A stretch of 64,000 bases of DNA, from NCBI GenBank assembly GCA_016870215.1, contig VGCD01000001.1, forward strand, positions 243,178 to 307,177, given 5' to 3'. The position numbers and the translations under genes are program-made. The notes below the pieces were generated by a model. The model was not told the DNA's origin and made no database searches. It was given only the letters and a program-made list of their open reading frames with translations. Source of the DNA: Actinomycetota bacterium. GTDB taxonomy: Bacteria; Actinomycetota; Acidimicrobiia; Acidimicrobiales; Ilumatobacteraceae. How positions within the stretch are numbered: the stretch's first letter is position 1; each line of letters starts with the position of its first letter. Shown piece after piece: positions 51,820 through 60,230 of this stretch.

Positions 51820-52764
51820 TTATTTGCCGCGTAGTTGTGCGACAACGGGAGCAAAAGAGTCGACGTCGTCTCCACCAACGATGATGTAACTGAAGCCCCA
51901 ACGCTCGCGTTGCGCAAGAAGTTGTTCGACAATTGCACTCGGAGGTCCGATTGCACCGAATGGAGTTGAGTCAACCATCTCTCGCGGAGCCTTGAAGAAT
52001 CCGGCGAGTGCATCGACGGCAGCGGTCCGGTCTTCTGTGACGTTGACGATGAATGCCCTGATGTTCATTTCAATGTGGTCGAGCCGGTCTCCGGCTGCCT
52101 CGACGACAATGCCGACTTTTTCATCCACGGATTCGGCAGACATATGGCCGATTGTTTCTCCATCGATTGCACCTGACTTGAGGTTGGGGTTGATACCAAC
52201 GATGTCGGCATTCTGTGCAGCGAAGGTGAGCACACGCTTGCCGCCACCGCCGATGAGGATGGGAGGGCACGGCCGTTGAACGGGCTTTGGCAGACCGTTG
52301 TAACCGGTGATGGTGTAGTGCTTGCCCGAAAAAGAAAACGGTCTATCTGCCATACAACCTTGTATGACTTTCACACCTTCGATGAAGCGATCCACGCGCA
52401 CACCAGGTGTGTCGTAAGCAATGCCCGCTTGCTCGTAATCAGTGATCATCCAGCCCGCACCGATGCCAATTTCGACCCGGCCGGACGACAGCACATCCAT
52501 GGTTGCCAATTCCTTGGCAAGTACGACGGGATGTTTGTAGTCGTTGTCGAAGACCAGTGCGCCGATGCGAAGTGATGACGTGACGGCGGCAGCGGCAGTG
52601 AGGGCGGGGATAGGGGCGAACTGCTCGGTGAAGTGATCGGGCATCGTCAGGACATCGAATCCGTTCGCTTCTGCTTTGCGCGCAAGTTCGATCCACGACT
52701 TGCCGTCAACCGAGTGCGACGCTTGTATTCCGAATCGGAAGGGTTTTTGGGGCAGTGAAGGCAT
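51820..52764 (-). CDS. luciferase-like (LLM class) F420-type oxidoreductase
   Basis: 314 residues: FRFGIQASHSVDGKSWIELARKAEANGFDVLTMPDHFTEQFAPI, MDVLSSGRVEIGIGAGWMITDYEQAGI and a substrate/cofactor region RPCPPILIGGGGKRVLTFAAQNADIVGINP. This matches the TIGR03621-like F420 group. ATG 52764 is favoured by a TACGGT hexamer ending 6 nt upstream; ATG 52785 in the same frame is the longer alternative. Convergent with fhs. Confidence 0.87.
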   Translation of the reverse strand: MPSLPQKPFRFGIQASHSVDGKSWIELARKAEANGFDVLTMPDHFTEQFAPIPALTAAAAVTSSLRIGALVFDNDYKHPVVLAKELATMDVLSSGRVEIGIGAGWMITDYEQAGIAYDTPGVRVDRFIEGVKVIQGCMADRPFSFSGKHYTITGYNGLPKPVQRPCPPILIGGGGKRVLTFAAQNADIVGINPNLKSGAIDGETIGHMSAESVDEKVGIVVEAAGDRLDHIEMNIRAFIVNVTEDRTAAVDALAGFFKAPREMVDSTPFGAIGPPSAIVEQLLAQRERWGFSYIIVGGDDVDSFAPVVAQLRGK

Positions 52765-52770
52765 TGATGC

Positions 52771-52776
52771 ACCGTA
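52771..52776 (-). promoter_or_regulatory. -10 element of a leaderless LLM oxidoreductase transcript
   Basis: Minus-strand TACGGT ends 6 nt before ATG 52764. Confidence 0.45.
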
Positions 52777-52825
52777 CCAATGCACGACTCAAGGAGAGTG
52801 ACCGACGACGTCGACGTGACGCCGC

Positions 52826-52831
52826 TACCGT
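52826..52831 (+). promoter_or_regulatory. possible -10 element of the PBP gene
   Basis: TACCGT ends 9 nt before GTG 52841; no SD is visible. Confidence 0.35.
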
Positions 52832-52840
52832 GGTTTTGCC

Positions 52841-55333
52841 GTGAAAATTCGAGATCTCTCAGGTCGTCTCCGCGCGGGTCTTGCACGTGGTCCGTGGATG
52901 GTGCGCTCAATCGGTGTCGTTGTGGCGTCATCGCTCTTCGTGACGGCTGCGCTTGTTGGTGCGGCACCGGCAGCGTGGGGAGTGTTGAACTCACACAACC
53001 TCGAACCTGTCTCATTGCCTCTTTTCGAAGGCCTTGCCAGTCGTTCGCAGATCTTGGACGTGAACGGAGTACAGATTGGCGTGTTCGAATCAGAGAACAG
53101 CCAGCCTCTGGCCATCGAAGATGTGCCCGTTGACGTCATCGCGGCATTGTTGGCCGTCGAGGATGCTGGCTTCTATGAACACAAGGGCGTGAACTTGCGT
53201 GCGCTTGTTCGTGCCACGCTTGCCAACTTCCAATACAGCAGCAGTCGACAAGGTGCATCGACGATCACGCAGCAGGTGGTGAAGAACGAGTTCTTGGCTG
53301 GCATGGAGCGAGACGGTCGATACAAAATTCTTCAGGCCCGTTATGCGGTGATGCTCGAAAAACAAGTGCCGAAGTCAAAAATCATCGAGCGTTACTTGAA
53401 CACCGTGTATTTCGGAAACAACGCATACGGACTTCAGGCTGCTTCAGAGGTGTATTTCGGCAAGCGTGTGCGCGACTTGACACTCGTCGAAGGAGCTTTT
53501 CTTGCAGGGCTCGTGCGTGCGCCATCTAGTTATGACCCAATTCGAAACCCAGAGCAGTCGCGCCGGCGTTTCGGGCAGGTGCTCGAGAGGCTGGTGGAAA
53601 CCGAACTGATCACCTCGGTGCAGTCAGCGGACTTCTACGACACGTGGCAAATACCGGAGACTCTCAAGAACATTCCCGAGCAGCAGGTTCGCCGGTCATA
53701 TTTCTCAGAGATGGTTCGTGACTATCTGCTGAACAAGAGCGACATCCTTGGTGCCACGTACCAGGAACGGTTCAATCGTCTGTATCGCGGTGGACTTCGG
53801 GTCCATACGACACTTGATTCGAAGGCTCAAGTGCTTGCAGAAGATGCGGTCAAGAAACAATTGCCTGCCAACAAGACCGGCGTCACCGCTGCATTGGTGA
53901 GCGTCGACAATGCGTCAGGCGCGGTGCGCGCAGTCGTCGGTGGCCCAGGGTTCACTGCTGGTCGAAATGAAGTGAACTTGGCCCTTCGACGCCGTCAGAC
54001 AGGGTCGAGCATCAAAGTATTCATCCTTGCTGCGGCTCTGGAGGCTGGAGCCCAACCAAAAGACCTGATTGACGGAACCTTGCCGTGCACTTTTCCTAAT
54101 CCGGGTCTCCCGGAAGAGCCATTCAAGATCACTCAAGGTGTGAGCCGACCAATTTCAACGCTCGAACAACAAACCTGGTTGTCAATCAACTGTGCCTATG
54201 CGCGACTGTCACAAATTGTCGGACTCGAACGTTTGGTGCAGATGGTGTATCGCTTGTCTGGTTCGCCCTACCTGTCACGTGACACCTTCAAGATCTCGCC
54301 CTACGCGAGCTTCGCCACAGGCGCAAACGAGTTGAGTCCGATGGATATGGCATCAGGTATGCAAGCACTCGCGAACGGGGGACTGAAGTTCGAGCCGTAT
54401 CTCATTGAAAGAATTGAGAACTCATCTGGTTTGGTGTGGAGCCACAGCGCCACTGGCACCCAAGTCGTCGCCAAGGTTGTTGCCGACACAGAGATGTCAG
54501 TTCTGAAAGGCGTCATGGAATCTGGCACCGCGCGGCGTTCGGCGCTCGCATTCGGGCGTCCATCCGCAGGAAAGACCGGAACTCAGGATGAAAACACGAA
54601 CGCCTGGTTCGTGGGGTCGACTCGTCAATTGACAACTGCGGTGTGGGTGGGAGATCCGCGTGCCTATACGCCAATGGTGAACATCCCTGAATTCCGCGCA
54701 GTCGGAGTTCCACGAGTGCAAGGGTCCACGTTCCCCGCGCGTATTTGGAAGGCCTACATGGATCCGGTGCACAACAATGTCACGATGGCGGACTGGGATG
54801 CACCGTCTCTCGCCGAGCGGAATCAGGTTCGTCTCTACCTTCCGGGAACTGATTGTGTCGCAAGGGTGGTGTCGGGAGCATTGCCGCGGACACTGACTGG
54901 CCCAACAATCGCCACTGTGGTTCCGATCGACGGCACGGTGTCAACGTCTACAACTTCTTCAGTGACAACCACATCGGTCCCGACATCGACAACACTTCTT
55001 GCACCAACCCAGACAGTATTCACCTGGCCAACTCCATCCGGTCCACCGACGGTGTCAGCAGTACCAGCGACCACATCGACAACCGTTTCATCGACCACAG
55101 TGGCAACCACGATTTTGCCGACTACTCCCGGACAAACGACCACAGTCGCAACGTCACCGCCAGCCACATTTGGGGGGCCGGTGGTGAGCGTCGTCGACCC
55201 AGGTACGACAGTTCCGCAAACAATGACGGACCCGACCTACCCGATCATCGGCGCTGATCCGTCCAGATACCTCGTGTACCTCTGTGCCAAGGGAGTCCCC
55301 GCATCGGTACGTACCACTGTTGGCGCAGGCTAA
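52841..55333 (+). CDS. class A penicillin-binding protein (transglycosylase/transpeptidase)
   Basis: 830 residues. After one membrane anchor (VVVASSLFVTAALVGAAPAAW) comes the glycosyltransferase domain with the catalytic Glu in VEDAGFYEHKGVN near residue 106 and GASTITQQVVKN. The transpeptidase domain has SSIK (TGSSIKVFILAAAL) near residue 388, SIN in LSINCAYARL, and KTG in SAGKTGTQDENTNAWFVG near residue 578. The last 110 residues are Thr/Ser/Pro rich, then a short conserved end. It polymerises and crosslinks peptidoglycan. Confidence 0.94.
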   Translation: MKIRDLSGRLRAGLARGPWMVRSIGVVVASSLFVTAALVGAAPAAWGVLNSHNLEPVSLPLFEGLASRSQILDVNGVQIGVFESENSQPLAIEDVPVDVIAALLAVEDAGFYEHKGVNLRALVRATLANFQYSSSRQGASTITQQVVKNEFLAGMERDGRYKILQARYAVMLEKQVPKSKIIERYLNTVYFGNNAYGLQAASEVYFGKRVRDLTLVEGAFLAGLVRAPSSYDPIRNPEQSRRRFGQVLERLVETELITSVQSADFYDTWQIPETLKNIPEQQVRRSYFSEMVRDYLLNKSDILGATYQERFNRLYRGGLRVHTTLDSKAQVLAEDAVKKQLPANKTGVTAALVSVDNASGAVRAVVGGPGFTAGRNEVNLALRRRQTGSSIKVFILAAALEAGAQPKDLIDGTLPCTFPNPGLPEEPFKITQGVSRPISTLEQQTWLSINCAYARLSQIVGLERLVQMVYRLSGSPYLSRDTFKISPYASFATGANELSPMDMASGMQALANGGLKFEPYLIERIENSSGLVWSHSATGTQVVAKVVADTEMSVLKGVMESGTARRSALAFGRPSAGKTGTQDENTNAWFVGSTRQLTTAVWVGDPRAYTPMVNIPEFRAVGVPRVQGSTFPARIWKAYMDPVHNNVTMADWDAPSLAERNQVRLYLPGTDCVARVVSGALPRTLTGPTIATVVPIDGTVSTSTTSSVTTTSVPTSTTLLAPTQTVFTWPTPSGPPTVSAVPATTSTTVSSTTVATTILPTTPGQTTTVATSPPATFGGPVVSVVDPGTTVPQTMTDPTYPIIGADPSRYLVYLCAKGVPASVRTTVGAG

Positions 55334-55339
55334 ACGCCA

Positions 55340-55345
55340 TACGAT
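55340..55345 (+). promoter_or_regulatory. possible -10 element of the membrane-protein gene
   Basis: TACGAT ends 9 nt before ATG 55355. Confidence 0.3.
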
Positions 55346-55354
55346 AAGTGCTTC

Positions 55355-55870
55355 ATGTTCTTTTGGTTTCTCGGCACTGCAGTCATTGCAGTGTGGTTCG
55401 TGTTTCGTGACGAAAAGTTCGACTACCGAACATTGATGGTTGGTGCGCTGTTGCCCGACATCATCGACATTTCAACAGGCGGAGTCTGGGTGTTTCATTC
55501 GGTGACTGCGAGTGTCGTTGCACTTGCAGCAGTGATGGCCGTGTGGCGACGCGGGTCTTCTCGTCGACGGAGCTTGCTCGGTGTGCCGATTGGGATGTTC
55601 TTCCACTTGGTATTTGATGGTGCATTTGCCAATACTGAGACGTTTTGGTGGCCATTTACAGGGCTCACGATGGAGTCAGCAAGCGTTCCGAGTGTCGAGC
55701 GCGGGTTGCTCAATGTGCTGCTCGAAGTCGCGGGGTTGGCAATGCTCGCATGGGTGTGGCGACGCGCAGCACTAGCGCAACCACATCATCGTCGCCTCTT
55801 CATTGCATCTGGTGTTCTTTACGATCGCATCAATCGAACATCCACCACACAGGAGCCACCAACATGCTGA
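55355..55870 (+). CDS. small multi-spanning membrane protein, YdjM-like
   Basis: 171 residues with about four transmembrane helices. VGALLPDIIDI and GMFFHLVFDGAF carry His/Asp residues in the arrangement of the YdjM-type membrane-bound metal-dependent hydrolase family; this match is suggestive only. The C-terminus is charged and runs through the start of the next gene (overlap of 7 nt). Function unknown. Confidence 0.65.
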   Translation: MFFWFLGTAVIAVWFVFRDEKFDYRTLMVGALLPDIIDISTGGVWVFHSVTASVVALAAVMAVWRRGSSRRRSLLGVPIGMFFHLVFDGAFANTETFWWPFTGLTMESASVPSVERGLLNVLLEVAGLAMLAWVWRRAALAQPHHRRLFIASGVLYDRINRTSTTQEPPTC

Positions 55871-56448
55871 TTCTCGTGCGCCACGGCCGAACGGTCGCAA
55901 ATGCAAAGGCCTTGTTGCAAGGAAGAGTCGATCACCCTCTCGATGACGTTGGGCAAGATCAAGCACGTCGTGTCGCGCGCGTCATCAATGACCTGTATCC
56001 CGAGGCACGTGTTGTCTCCAGTCCGCTTCGTCGTGCGCGTATGACTGCTGAAGCAATCTCGCAGAATGTGATCATCGACGAGCGGTTCATCGAACTTGAT
56101 TACGGCGCTTTTGATGAACTAGCGCTCACTGATGTGCCTGCTGAGACATGGGCGCAATGGCATGCCGACCCGCATTTCCGTCCACCAAACGGCGAGACCC
56201 TCGCTGAACTAGATGTTCGCGTGCATGCTGCTCTTGATGAGTTGACCGATGAAGCAAGAACTAAAGACATCGTGGTCGTTGCACACGTGTCGCCCATCAA
56301 GAGCGCTGTTGTGTGGGCATTGAATGGACACACAAACATGTCGTGGAGATGTGCACTTGACCGTGGTTCCATCACGCGTATTGCCATCGGCCCTCGCGGT
56401 CCGTCGCTTGTTGGTTTCAACGACACCGCACATCTCGATGTGAAGTAA
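55864..56448 (+). CDS. histidine phosphatase (phosphoglycerate mutase-like) family protein
   Basis: 194 residues. The phosphohistidine motif is LVRHGRTVANAKALLQGR at the N-terminus; SSPLRRARMTAEAI and FIELDYGAFDELAL follow, and the second catalytic His is in DIVVVAHVSPIKSAV. Broad phosphatase family (CobC/GpmB type); substrate unknown. ATG 55864 puts the RHG motif at residues 6-8; the frame is open upstream but the extension is not similar to the family. Confidence 0.88.
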   Translation: MLILVRHGRTVANAKALLQGRVDHPLDDVGQDQARRVARVINDLYPEARVVSSPLRRARMTAEAISQNVIIDERFIELDYGAFDELALTDVPAETWAQWHADPHFRPPNGETLAELDVRVHAALDELTDEARTKDIVVVAHVSPIKSAVVWALNGHTNMSWRCALDRGSITRIAIGPRGPSLVGFNDTAHLDVK

Positions 56449-56462
56449 TTAGTTGTTGGTGG

Positions 56463-56820
56463 GTGACGGTGAGTCGCTCTGTAAGCGGGATTCTGTGCAC
56501 ACTTCCGTGTGCGGTGACCATCCATCTGTGCGGTCTACCCGAAGGTTGCCTTGCGGCGGGCGAGCAGCCCAATCCTTCTGCTTGACCTTGCTCCTAGTGG
56601 GGTTTACCGAGCCGCGTGAGTCGCCCCACGCGCTGGTGCGCTCTTACCGCACCGTTTCAGCCTTGCCTGTGACTGTTGCCAGTCCATCGGCGGTTTCCTC
56701 TCTGTTGCACTGTCCGTCAGGTCGCCCCGACCTGGCTCGCGCCAGCACCATGCTCTCTGGAGTCCCGACTTTCCTCGATGCATCTCTGCACCGCGGCCAC
56801 CCGAACGACTCACCGTCACG
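56463..56820 (-). ncRNA. rnpB: RNase P RNA (bacterial type A)
   Basis: About 358 nt on the minus strand. Universal blocks are present: GAGGAAAGTCGGGACTCC near the 5' end, AGAGGAAACCGCC, GGTAAGAGCGCACCAGC and GGTAAACCCCA. The P1 helix is visible: GTGACGGTGAGTCG at the 5' end pairs with CGACTCACCGTCAC at the 3' end. It processes tRNA 5' ends. ORFs across this region on either strand should be ignored. Confidence 0.96.
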
Positions 56821-56824
56821 AGGC

Positions 56825-56830
56825 AGTGTA
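56825..56830 (-). promoter_or_regulatory. probable -10 element of rnpB
   Basis: Minus-strand TACACT ends 4-5 nt before the P1 5' strand, a fitting distance for a transcript starting with G near 56819. Confidence 0.5.
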
Positions 56831-56890
56831 CGAGTGGTACACGCCAGCGCCTAGACCGATTTGTACTGCGTCTGCAGTTAGCCAGTGACG

Positions 56891-57712
56891 TCAGTCGACG
56901 TAGATCAAAGAGTTGAGACTCGGAGTCTCGATCGACAACACATTCTTTGTGCCACTTTCGCCAGGCTTTCCGAGTGCCACTTGCACCGCTGCAAGTGTTC
57001 CGAAAGTTGAGGGGACAGCTGCGACCAATGCCGCACCCTTGTCGTCGATTCCAGGCAGAAGCCCCTCGATGCCTGGTCGAATGGCCTGCGCAAGAACGGT
57101 TGCGTGCCGCGCCTCTTGAGCCCCGATGACCATGGCATCGGCACGAAGAGACGCTTCGCTGATTTGGGCGACAAAACCTTGGTAGGTCGAAGCGGCCAAA
57201 GTCTCGAGAGCATGCGCAAAGGCGAGTGCGTCGGCCGCCGGAGTGTCGCTCTCCACGACGAGTGCGAGTGCCGGTTCGACATACAACGACATCATGCGAG
57301 GGTTGGCCTCTTTGAATGGCTTTCCACCTCGTGCAGTGATCAGCGACTCGAGCGCTGCAGCGTGCTCGGTGTGGTCTGCAATAAATGCCTTGGCCACGTC
57401 GAGTGCTTTCGCGGCATCGCCGGTAAGCACGTTGGCATTTGCCACCGCGTTGTACGTGTCGATGGCCAGATACTCAACTGACATTGCCGTGCGCAACAGC
57501 ACCTCGTCGGTGACGTGCTCGGTCTTCAAGGCCGTTGTCTCTGGGCTGAGGCCGATGCGAGCAATGTCGGAGTGCGATTCGCCGCCACACGCCGCCAACA
57601 CAACCGCCGAAGTGGCGGTCAGGCCACCCAGCCGAAGAAAGGAGCGCCGGTTGAACGACGATGGGGTGGAAGATGAGGTGGAAGTGGTGTTGTGGTCCGT
57701 GTTCATGTTCAT
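56891..57712 (-). CDS. Tat-exported ferritin-like lipoprotein
   Basis: 273 residues. N-terminal NRRSFLRLGGLTATSAVVLAACGG is a twin-arginine signal with lipobox (RR22-23, Cys42). Two helical blocks follow with carboxylate/His pairs of a ferritin-like di-iron bundle: MSVEYLAIDTYNAVANANVL and AFIADHTEHAAALESLITARGG, then TYQGFVAQISEASL and IGAQEARHATVLAQAI. No full ExxH set can be assigned with certainty. Overlaps the second ferritin-like gene by 4 nt. Confidence 0.82.
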   Translation of the reverse strand: MNMNTDHNTTSTSSSTPSSFNRRSFLRLGGLTATSAVVLAACGGESHSDIARIGLSPETTALKTEHVTDEVLLRTAMSVEYLAIDTYNAVANANVLTGDAAKALDVAKAFIADHTEHAAALESLITARGGKPFKEANPRMMSLYVEPALALVVESDTPAADALAFAHALETLAASTYQGFVAQISEASLRADAMVIGAQEARHATVLAQAIRPGIEGLLPGIDDKGAALVAAVPSTFGTLAAVQVALGKPGESGTKNVLSIETPSLNSLIYVD

Positions 57713-58296
57713 CTCGTTATTCCTGCTGTCACGACGTCGAGCGGAAGTTCGGCCAAAGTGGCAAGTGCTGCGCTGTGGTGCGCCTCGATGGTGATGATCG
57801 AAGCAACGAGCGCTGCGGCATCTGTTCCCTTGATGACGCGGAGTGCATCGGTGTGCGACGCAGCTGCTGCTTTCTCCAGTTTGACGAGTGCAGGAAGCAT
57901 CGATTCGAAGTTGCCAGAAGGTGTGACTGATGCATCTCCCGCATCGGTCGTGGCGGCGGAGCCGACGTAGCCCTTCAATGCGTCAACATAGGCCTGGTGA
58001 TGTTCGCGCATCGCAACAACTACTGCGCGCTCATCTTCGCGGAGATTCACGGTCTCCATCGCTGCGTACACCAGCACATGGCCACGTTCGGCGACAAGGG
58101 CGGCGTTCAGGCCCGCAGCGTCATCTGCCGATCGCTTTGGCGGGGTGGAGGTGGAGGAAGACTCGGCGGCGAGCACTTGGGTGCCGAGCAACGCCGGTGT
58201 CGCCAACACAACGCCACCTGTGAGCGCTGCAAGAATCATCTGACGGCGAGACATGTCAGTGGCTGTCTCGGTCGTGTTGTGAGAGTGAATGTCCAC
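57709..58296 (-). CDS. Tat-exported ferritin-like protein
   Basis: 195 residues. MSRRQMILAALTGGVVLATPALLGTQVLAAE is a Tat-type signal starting about residue 14. The helical bundle has AALVAERGHVLVYAAMETVN, VVAMREHHQAYVDALKGYV and VASIITIEAHHSAALATLAEL, with E-x6-Y and E-HH type iron-ligand candidates. GTG 58296 has an AGAAGGA SD and overlaps the partner by 4 nt; the frame is open to 58332. Secreted pair; role in iron or oxidative stress is inferred. Confidence 0.8.
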   Translation of the reverse strand: MDIHSHNTTETATDMSRRQMILAALTGGVVLATPALLGTQVLAAESSSTSTPPKRSADDAAGLNAALVAERGHVLVYAAMETVNLREDERAVVVAMREHHQAYVDALKGYVGSAATTDAGDASVTPSGNFESMLPALVKLEKAAAASHTDALRVIKGTDAAALVASIITIEAHHSAALATLAELPLDVVTAGITR

Positions 58297-58347
58297 GCGG
58301 GGGAATCCTTCTTGGTCAGTTGAGCCTGTCAAGGCACCCTCCCAACA

Positions 58348-59814
58348 CTAGAAGTCCAGTGCTGACAGGTCCGGTATCCAACCGCGAGCACGTCCGATTG
58401 CCTCGCCCCACGCGTCACGCGATACTCCACCGTTGCCGGTCGGCTCGCACGACCAAGAGGGTTTCAGGCCGGCGCTCGCTTCAGTCAGTGAGCCCCACAC
58501 GCCTGCGCTGGTGCCAGCGAGAAAGGCTGCGCCAAGCGTCGTGGCCTCCGTCACAGGCGCAACATGCACGACGCGTTGAGCTGCGTCGGCGAGCGCTTGA
58601 ACGAAAACGCGATTGCGGCTCATGCCTCCGTCGATATGTAACGCATCGATATGGAGACCACTATCTGCCTCTGCTGCTTCCACCAGGTCAACTCCACGAT
58701 GCGCGACCCCCTCCAACACGGCTCGCACAATGTGAGCGCGCGTCGTTCCGCGTGTCACTCCGAGCAACGTGCCACGAGCGCCGTAGTCCCAGTGCGGCGT
58801 TCCGAGGCCGAGCGGTGCCGGCACGAACACAACTCCGTCGGTTGAGGGGACGGTCGCAGCGAGTGCTTCTGTGGAGGCTGCGTCGGGCACGAGTTGCATG
58901 TCGTGAACTAACCACTCGATGTTCGTTCCGGCCGCAAGCATGACTGCTTCCGTGCCGTAGAAAATCGACGTTGCGTCGCTGTGCGCGACAATCGGAAAGG
59001 TTCCGTGAGACGAACGCGTCGACTGCGAGGATGGCGTTGTTCCGACGAAGAGATCCAACATGCCACCGCTACCGAAGGTGATCTTGGTACGGCCCGAAGT
59101 GACACAGCCTTGACCGACAAGCGACGCTTGTTGGTCGCCGACAAGTGCAGTCAACAAGGGCGCACCGGGTAGCGCTGTGGCTGGTCCGATAATGCCGCGT
59201 GACGGAACAATCGTTGGCAGTTGGTGACGCTCAATACCGAGTTTCGAAAGCACATCGTCACGCCAATTCAATCCGTCTGGTGTGGTGAGACCTGTGACAG
59301 CTGCATTGGTGTGGTCGGTCACAAAGTGCGAACCACTAGTGAGATTCCAAGCGATCCATGAGTCGATAGTTCCAATGCGTACATTCGAGCGGTCTTCCGA
59401 AGAAGTATCGGCGAGATAATTGCGCAACATCCAGGCAGCCTTTGTGGCTGTCTGATTCGGCGCAAAGGCAAGGCTGTGTTCGGCACGAAGGGTCATACAG
59501 TCCACGATTGTTCGCAGGTCTTGCCAGCCGAGTGCAGGGCCAAGCGGCTTGCCCGTGGTGGCGTTCCACGCCACGGTACTTGCGCGCTGATTTGCGATTC
59601 CGACGGCGACGATTGGCGTGCTTGATTCACTGAGAATTTGTCTGCACGCCTCAAGCGTCGCTTGCCACATTGTCGCTGCATCAAATTCAACGAGACCTGG
59701 AGCCGGGGATGTTGGTGCGCAGTGGCGATACGCACTTGCCTCGATGGTGCCGCTTTCGTCAACGAGCGCAGCCCGTAGCCCAGTTGTTCCGATATCAATG
59801 ACGAGAATTGTCAC
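58348..59814 (-). CDS. glpK: glycerol kinase-like FGGY carbohydrate kinase
   Basis: 488 residues, FGGY family: N-terminal phosphate motif VIDIGTTGLRAALVDESG, GIANQRASTVAWNATTGKPL, then LVGDQQASLVGQGC, TKITFGSGGMLDLFVG and the adenosine motif HIDGGMSRNRVFVQALAD. The mix of motifs fits glycerol kinase, and glpD lies in the same run. GTG 59814 overlaps the upstream membrane-protein stop by 4 nt; the frame is open to 59922. Confidence 0.88.
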   Translation of the reverse strand: MTILVIDIGTTGLRAALVDESGTIEASAYRHCAPTSPAPGLVEFDAATMWQATLEACRQILSESSTPIVAVGIANQRASTVAWNATTGKPLGPALGWQDLRTIVDCMTLRAEHSLAFAPNQTATKAAWMLRNYLADTSSEDRSNVRIGTIDSWIAWNLTSGSHFVTDHTNAAVTGLTTPDGLNWRDDVLSKLGIERHQLPTIVPSRGIIGPATALPGAPLLTALVGDQQASLVGQGCVTSGRTKITFGSGGMLDLFVGTTPSSQSTRSSHGTFPIVAHSDATSIFYGTEAVMLAAGTNIEWLVHDMQLVPDAASTEALAATVPSTDGVVFVPAPLGLGTPHWDYGARGTLLGVTRGTTRAHIVRAVLEGVAHRGVDLVEAAEADSGLHIDALHIDGGMSRNRVFVQALADAAQRVVHVAPVTEATTLGAAFLAGTSAGVWGSLTEASAGLKPSWSCEPTGNGGVSRDAWGEAIGRARGWIPDLSALDF

Positions 59815-60230
59815 AACGCATTCCTCATGTGCGGTGCGTTCCGTTGCACGATGCTGCCGAGCAAGCCACCGACGACAGAGGCAAACAGAGCCAGAGTGAG
59901 AGACGACACCACGCGCGACCAACGCACATCGTCACCGATGGCGAGCTTCACAAGCACAATCACAGCTTGTACTGCCACGAATGTTCCGGTTGATGCGACC
60001 ATGCCGTGGGTGTAGGGCCGCCCGACGTTCTGTTTGCTTGCAGCGACGCCGGCTCCGACCACGAATCCGAAAAGTGCGATGAGCGACAGGAGCACTGGCC
60101 ATGACGAAGAGGACGGTTTGTCATCAAGTAGGAACCGCGCAATGAGTGTGGGAGGTACCGAGAACAGCAATGTGACCGATGCACCCTGGCGCAAGGCCAG
60201 GCGATCGAGGCTCGATGGATGCTCGCTCAC
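59811..60230 (-). CDS. small membrane protein in the glycerol cluster
   Basis: 139 residues with four predicted transmembrane helices (SVTLLFSVPPTLIARFLL, VLLSLIALFGFVVGAGVAAS, GTFVAVQAVIVLVKLAI, VVSSLTLALFASVVGGLLG). No family recognised; the layout resembles TIGR04086-like proteins. It overlaps glpK and the flavoprotein gene by 4 nt each, so it belongs to the operon. Confidence 0.7.
   Translation of the reverse strand: MSEHPSSLDRLALRQGASVTLLFSVPPTLIARFLLDDKPSSSSWPVLLSLIALFGFVVGAGVAASKQNVGRPYTHGMVASTGTFVAVQAVIVLVKLAIGDDVRWSRVVSSLTLALFASVVGGLLGSIVQRNAPHMRNAL

Noticed and set aside
56460..56890. Open frames on both strands (e.g. 56604-56819 and 56453-56854)
   Set aside because: They lie across the RNase P RNA, whose conserved blocks and P1 helix are clear.
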